From positions 124,001-188,000 of the forward strand of contig NZ_FPBV01000005.1 in NCBI RefSeq assembly GCF_900116805.1: a stretch of DNA of 64,000 nt. Reading direction: 5' to 3'. The DNA comes from Paenalicyclobacillus macrosporangiidus (GTDB lineage: Bacteria; Bacillota; Bacilli; Alicyclobacillales; Alicyclobacillaceae). Below the pieces are notes generated by a model. That model saw nothing but the letters and a program-made list of their open reading frames with translations. It was not told where the DNA came from and did not search any database. Within the stretch, counting starts at the first letter, position 1; each line of letters starts with the position of its first letter. The position numbers and the translations under genes are program-made. This document shows positions 62,243 to 64,000 of the stretch, in pieces.

Positions 62243-62926
62243 CTACGAGGCATCCTCCGGCAACACATCGAAGACGAGGCTTCCGTCCGGTCGAACACCG
62301 GCGTACTGGGCGGTATGCCGCGTCACCTGGGCCTGGCCGTGGCTGGTATCCACGATGTGATCCGCCACGGCCTCGGCCTCCTCGGCCGGCACCCAGAGGG
62401 AGAAGGACACGGTCTCCGTGAAGACCCGGTCCACCAGCGTCCGCCCGGCCTGTGTGAGGGCATGTTCCAGGCGCCCGTACTGGCCATAGTCGCAGACCAC
62501 GTCCAGTTTGCACAGTGGCCTGCAGTGCAGCAACACCGCATGGTCAATCACGTGGCTCGTCGTATCGGCATATGCCCGCACGAGGCCATTGGCTCCGAGC
62601 AACACGCCGCCGAAGTACCGCGTGACCACCACTAAGGCATTGGTCACGGGTTTTCGCCGGAGCACCTCCAGGATGGGACGCCCGGCGGTCCCGCTCGGTT
62701 CTCCGTCGTCGGAGAACCGCTCGACGGGTACCCCTGTTCCGACCCGGTACGCGTAGCAGTTGTGTGTCGCCGTCTTGTGTTCCGTTCGGATGGCCGCGAG
62801 CGCCGCCTCCGCCTCCTCGACTGCCCGGGCCGGCACCAGGTGTCCGATGAAGCGGGACTTCTTGATGACCAACTCCGCCTGACAAGCGGCCTCCGGCATG
62901 ATGAATTCTCCGGAAACCGTACTCAT
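62243..62926 (-). CDS. YigZ/IMPACT family protein (YvyE-like)
   Basis: A 227-residue protein of the YigZ family. The conserved N-terminal domain has KKSRFIGHLVPARAVEEAEAAL, HNCYAYRVG, RFSDDGEPSGTAGRPILE and VVTRYFGGVLLGANGLVRAY (each quoted in part). The C-terminal ferredoxin-like domain follows. The ATG at 62926 follows GAGGAGGTGATGGGCGA. Related proteins bind ribosomes or influence proteolysis of peptides; the role in Bacilli is unclear. It faces the ComK-like gene. Confidence 0.88.
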   Translation of the reverse strand: MSTVSGEFIMPEAACQAELVIKKSRFIGHLVPARAVEEAEAALAAIRTEHKTATHNCYAYRVGTGVPVERFSDDGEPSGTAGRPILEVLRRKPVTNALVVVTRYFGGVLLGANGLVRAYADTTSHVIDHAVLLHCRPLCKLDVVCDYGQYGRLEHALTQAGRTLVDRVFTETVSFSLWVPAEEAEAVADHIVDTSHGQAQVTRHTAQYAGVRPDGSLVFDVLPEDAS

Positions 62927-63023
62927 TCGCCCATCACCTCCTCGACCCGCAGTGCCTGCGGGCACGGCTGGGCTACGGCAAAATTTTTGTCGAACCGTGC
63001 CGCAAACCGTGTAACATTCCCTC

Positions 63024-63051
63024 AGTATACTTCGTCATAATGGGCGTGCAA
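63024..63051 (-). promoter_or_regulatory. Sigma-A promoter of the yigZ-family gene
   Basis: On the minus strand TTGCAC-like box (63051-63046) and TATACT (63029-63024) are 16 bases apart, about 98 bases before the start. Confidence 0.55.
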
Positions 63052-63176
63052 GGGAAAGGACTGTCCTCACGTGGCACAGCGGGTCGCGCGAGGCAGCCAT
63101 CCGCCGAGACCGAAGGGTTTACGGCCGGTTCCGGTTCTAGACTGGCAATCAGACCAGTAGACTTGCACTGTTAGCT

Positions 63177-63204
63177 TTGCATGACACGCGCTGTTCGGTA
63201 CAAT
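63177..63204 (+). promoter_or_regulatory. Upstream candidate promoter of the last gene
   Basis: TTGCAT (63177-63182) and TACAAT (63199-63204) are 16 bases apart. It may serve the gene at 63710 together with a second promoter at 63249. Confidence 0.4.
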
Positions 63205-63248
63205 GGGAGGTGCCGGCGTAAATGCGCTAGCAAATTTACTGCTGGGAC

Positions 63249-63283
63249 TTTACTATCCTCGGTATTATCAGTATAATGCCGAG
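63249..63283 (+). promoter_or_regulatory. Promoter overlapped by an 11-bp hairpin palindrome
   Basis: TTTACT (63249-63254) and TATAAT (63272-63277) are 17 bases apart. CTCGGTATTAT (63258-63268) and ATAATGCCGAG (63273-63283) are inverted repeats with one G-T pair over CAGT, covering the spacer and the -10 box. This is the layout of a repressor-controlled promoter. The start of the gene is about 430 bases downstream; the leader 63284-63709 shows no gene. Confidence 0.6.
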
Positions 63284-63709
63284 TGAGTAAGATGCCCGCA
63301 GTGTCGCCGGAGTACATACCACTGAGACGGACGTCCTCGGCCGCTGTCGGGCGTGTTCCTTGGCAATCTAGTAAATTCCCCCGCTTGTAAAAGGAAATTC
63401 GACATCTTTGTCGTAATTCTGGGGGTGTAGGCGCGAAATTGCGCACGCACCTGATAGAGTTTTGCAGGGGGATACATCGCACTGAAGGGAGGGATGTCTT
63501 CCCGCGGGAGGCGTCTTGACTGGACTCTCGCCATGGATCGGCACGGGACGCGTAGGGCGGTCGCATTGGCGTTCACGGCCGATACATACGAGAGACGCCA
63601 CAAGACGAGGAACGTGGGGACAGGGACGAGATCAACGTCATTGGTGACTCGTCACCAACCCATTCAGTACCTAGCTTCACATTTGAGGTGTCAAGGAGGA
63701 GAAAGAGAC

Positions 63710-64000
63710 TTGAAACGTGCGCTTACAGGCATTGCTGCAGCGTCCATGGTGCTCGGTGCGTTCGCCCCGGCCACCTTTGCTGCAACGGGTGCAAATGGCT
63801 GGAAGTACACGGTGGCGCACCAACTGCCCATCGTTGTAAATGGCCAGGTTCTGTCTAATCCGTTCGAATTGGTAGCGAACGACTCTGGCAACCAGACCGC
63901 CTATTTCCCGGTGTACTACTTCAATCAGGCGCTCAACTCGATTGGTTACACCGCGACCTGGGATGGAAGCACCCATACTTGGGCGATCACAGCACCGGAT
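63710..64000 (+). CDS. Secreted protein with copper amine oxidase N-terminal-like domain, 3' end missing
   Basis: The first 97 residues are visible and the frame runs off the window. A signal peptide is clear (MKRALTGIAAASMVLGAF then APATFA, cleavage before ATGANGW). What follows, QLPIVVNGQVLSNPFELVAN with later YFPVYYFNQALNSIGYTATWDG, matches the copper amine oxidase N-terminal (Cu_amine_oxidN1) domain type common in extracellular proteins of Paenibacillus and Alicyclobacillus. These domains do not carry copper. The TTG start follows AAGGAGGAGAAAGAGAC. The role is unknown. Confidence 0.8.
   Translation, partial: MKRALTGIAAASMVLGAFAPATFAATGANGWKYTVAHQLPIVVNGQVLSNPFELVANDSGNQTAYFPVYYFNQALNSIGYTATWDGSTHTWAITAPD

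Overview
This 64 kb window looks like a chromosome segment of a high-GC, spore-forming, flagellated member of the Bacilli, most like the Alicyclobacillus / Alicyclobacillaceae group. The reasons are gene order and content: upp-mnaA next to the atp operon, an 11-gene nuo operon, ywzB-like and ywmB-like genes next to murA, then spoIID-spoIIQ-spoIIID-mbl-flhO-flhP, as in Bacillus. Ribosome binding sites are strong, TTG and GTG starts are frequent, and coding DNA is very GC-rich. No species was identified by comparison; this is inference from recognised proteins and order.

Layout. 1-6.3 kb: the end of a thioredoxin-fold gene, then a formate module: MpsC-family protein, FocA-like formate channel, a Cys-type NAD-linked-like formate dehydrogenase, a DUF1641 protein and FdhD. 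This matches the Bacillus subtilis yrhD-G gene set. 6.3-9 kb (minus): an MFS protein and a UgtP-type glucosyltransferase, arranged like the ypfP-ltaA glycolipid pair of Staphylococcus. 9.2-12.3 kb: upp, UDP-GlcNAc 2-epimerase and a thiolase. 12.5-20.2 kb: the complete F1Fo ATP synthase operon (atpZ, atpI, B, E, F, H, A, G, D, C). 21.0-31.4 kb: complex I genes nuoA-D, H-N without nuoE, F or G.

31.4-41.1 kb is a mixed region: a gene-poor stretch, a GNAT acetyltransferase, DUF1146, a nickel/cobalt permease, an M20 peptidase, a DUF3889 secreted protein, a MarR-ABC export operon and a YwmB-like secreted protein. 41.2-49.7 kb is the murA / sporulation / rod-shape / flagellar block, with good matches to sigma-E and sigma-F promoters. 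49.7-58.8 kb is accessory: an MFS-HTH operon under a near-perfect palindrome, a tandemly duplicated non-coding element, a MacAB-like tripartite exporter set with an unusual adaptor, and a Doc-type toxin whose very small partner ORF overlaps it. 59.3-64 kb: a PgsA-like enzyme, fabZ, a sigma factor divergent from a ComK-like gene, a YigZ-family protein and the start of a secreted copper amine oxidase-like domain protein.

Together the first half is energy metabolism: formate oxidation, quinone reduction, proton pumping and ATP synthesis. The second half covers envelope growth, sporulation, motility and accessory regulation. The most unusual signals are a family of non-coding elements made of boxes with the core GGTTTTCGTA (two tandem copies near 52 kb, an inverted-arm copy near 57.8 kb), a promoter-leader-terminator arrangement ahead of focA, the tiny partner of the Doc toxin, and a SpoIID whose catalytic glutamate position is glutamine.
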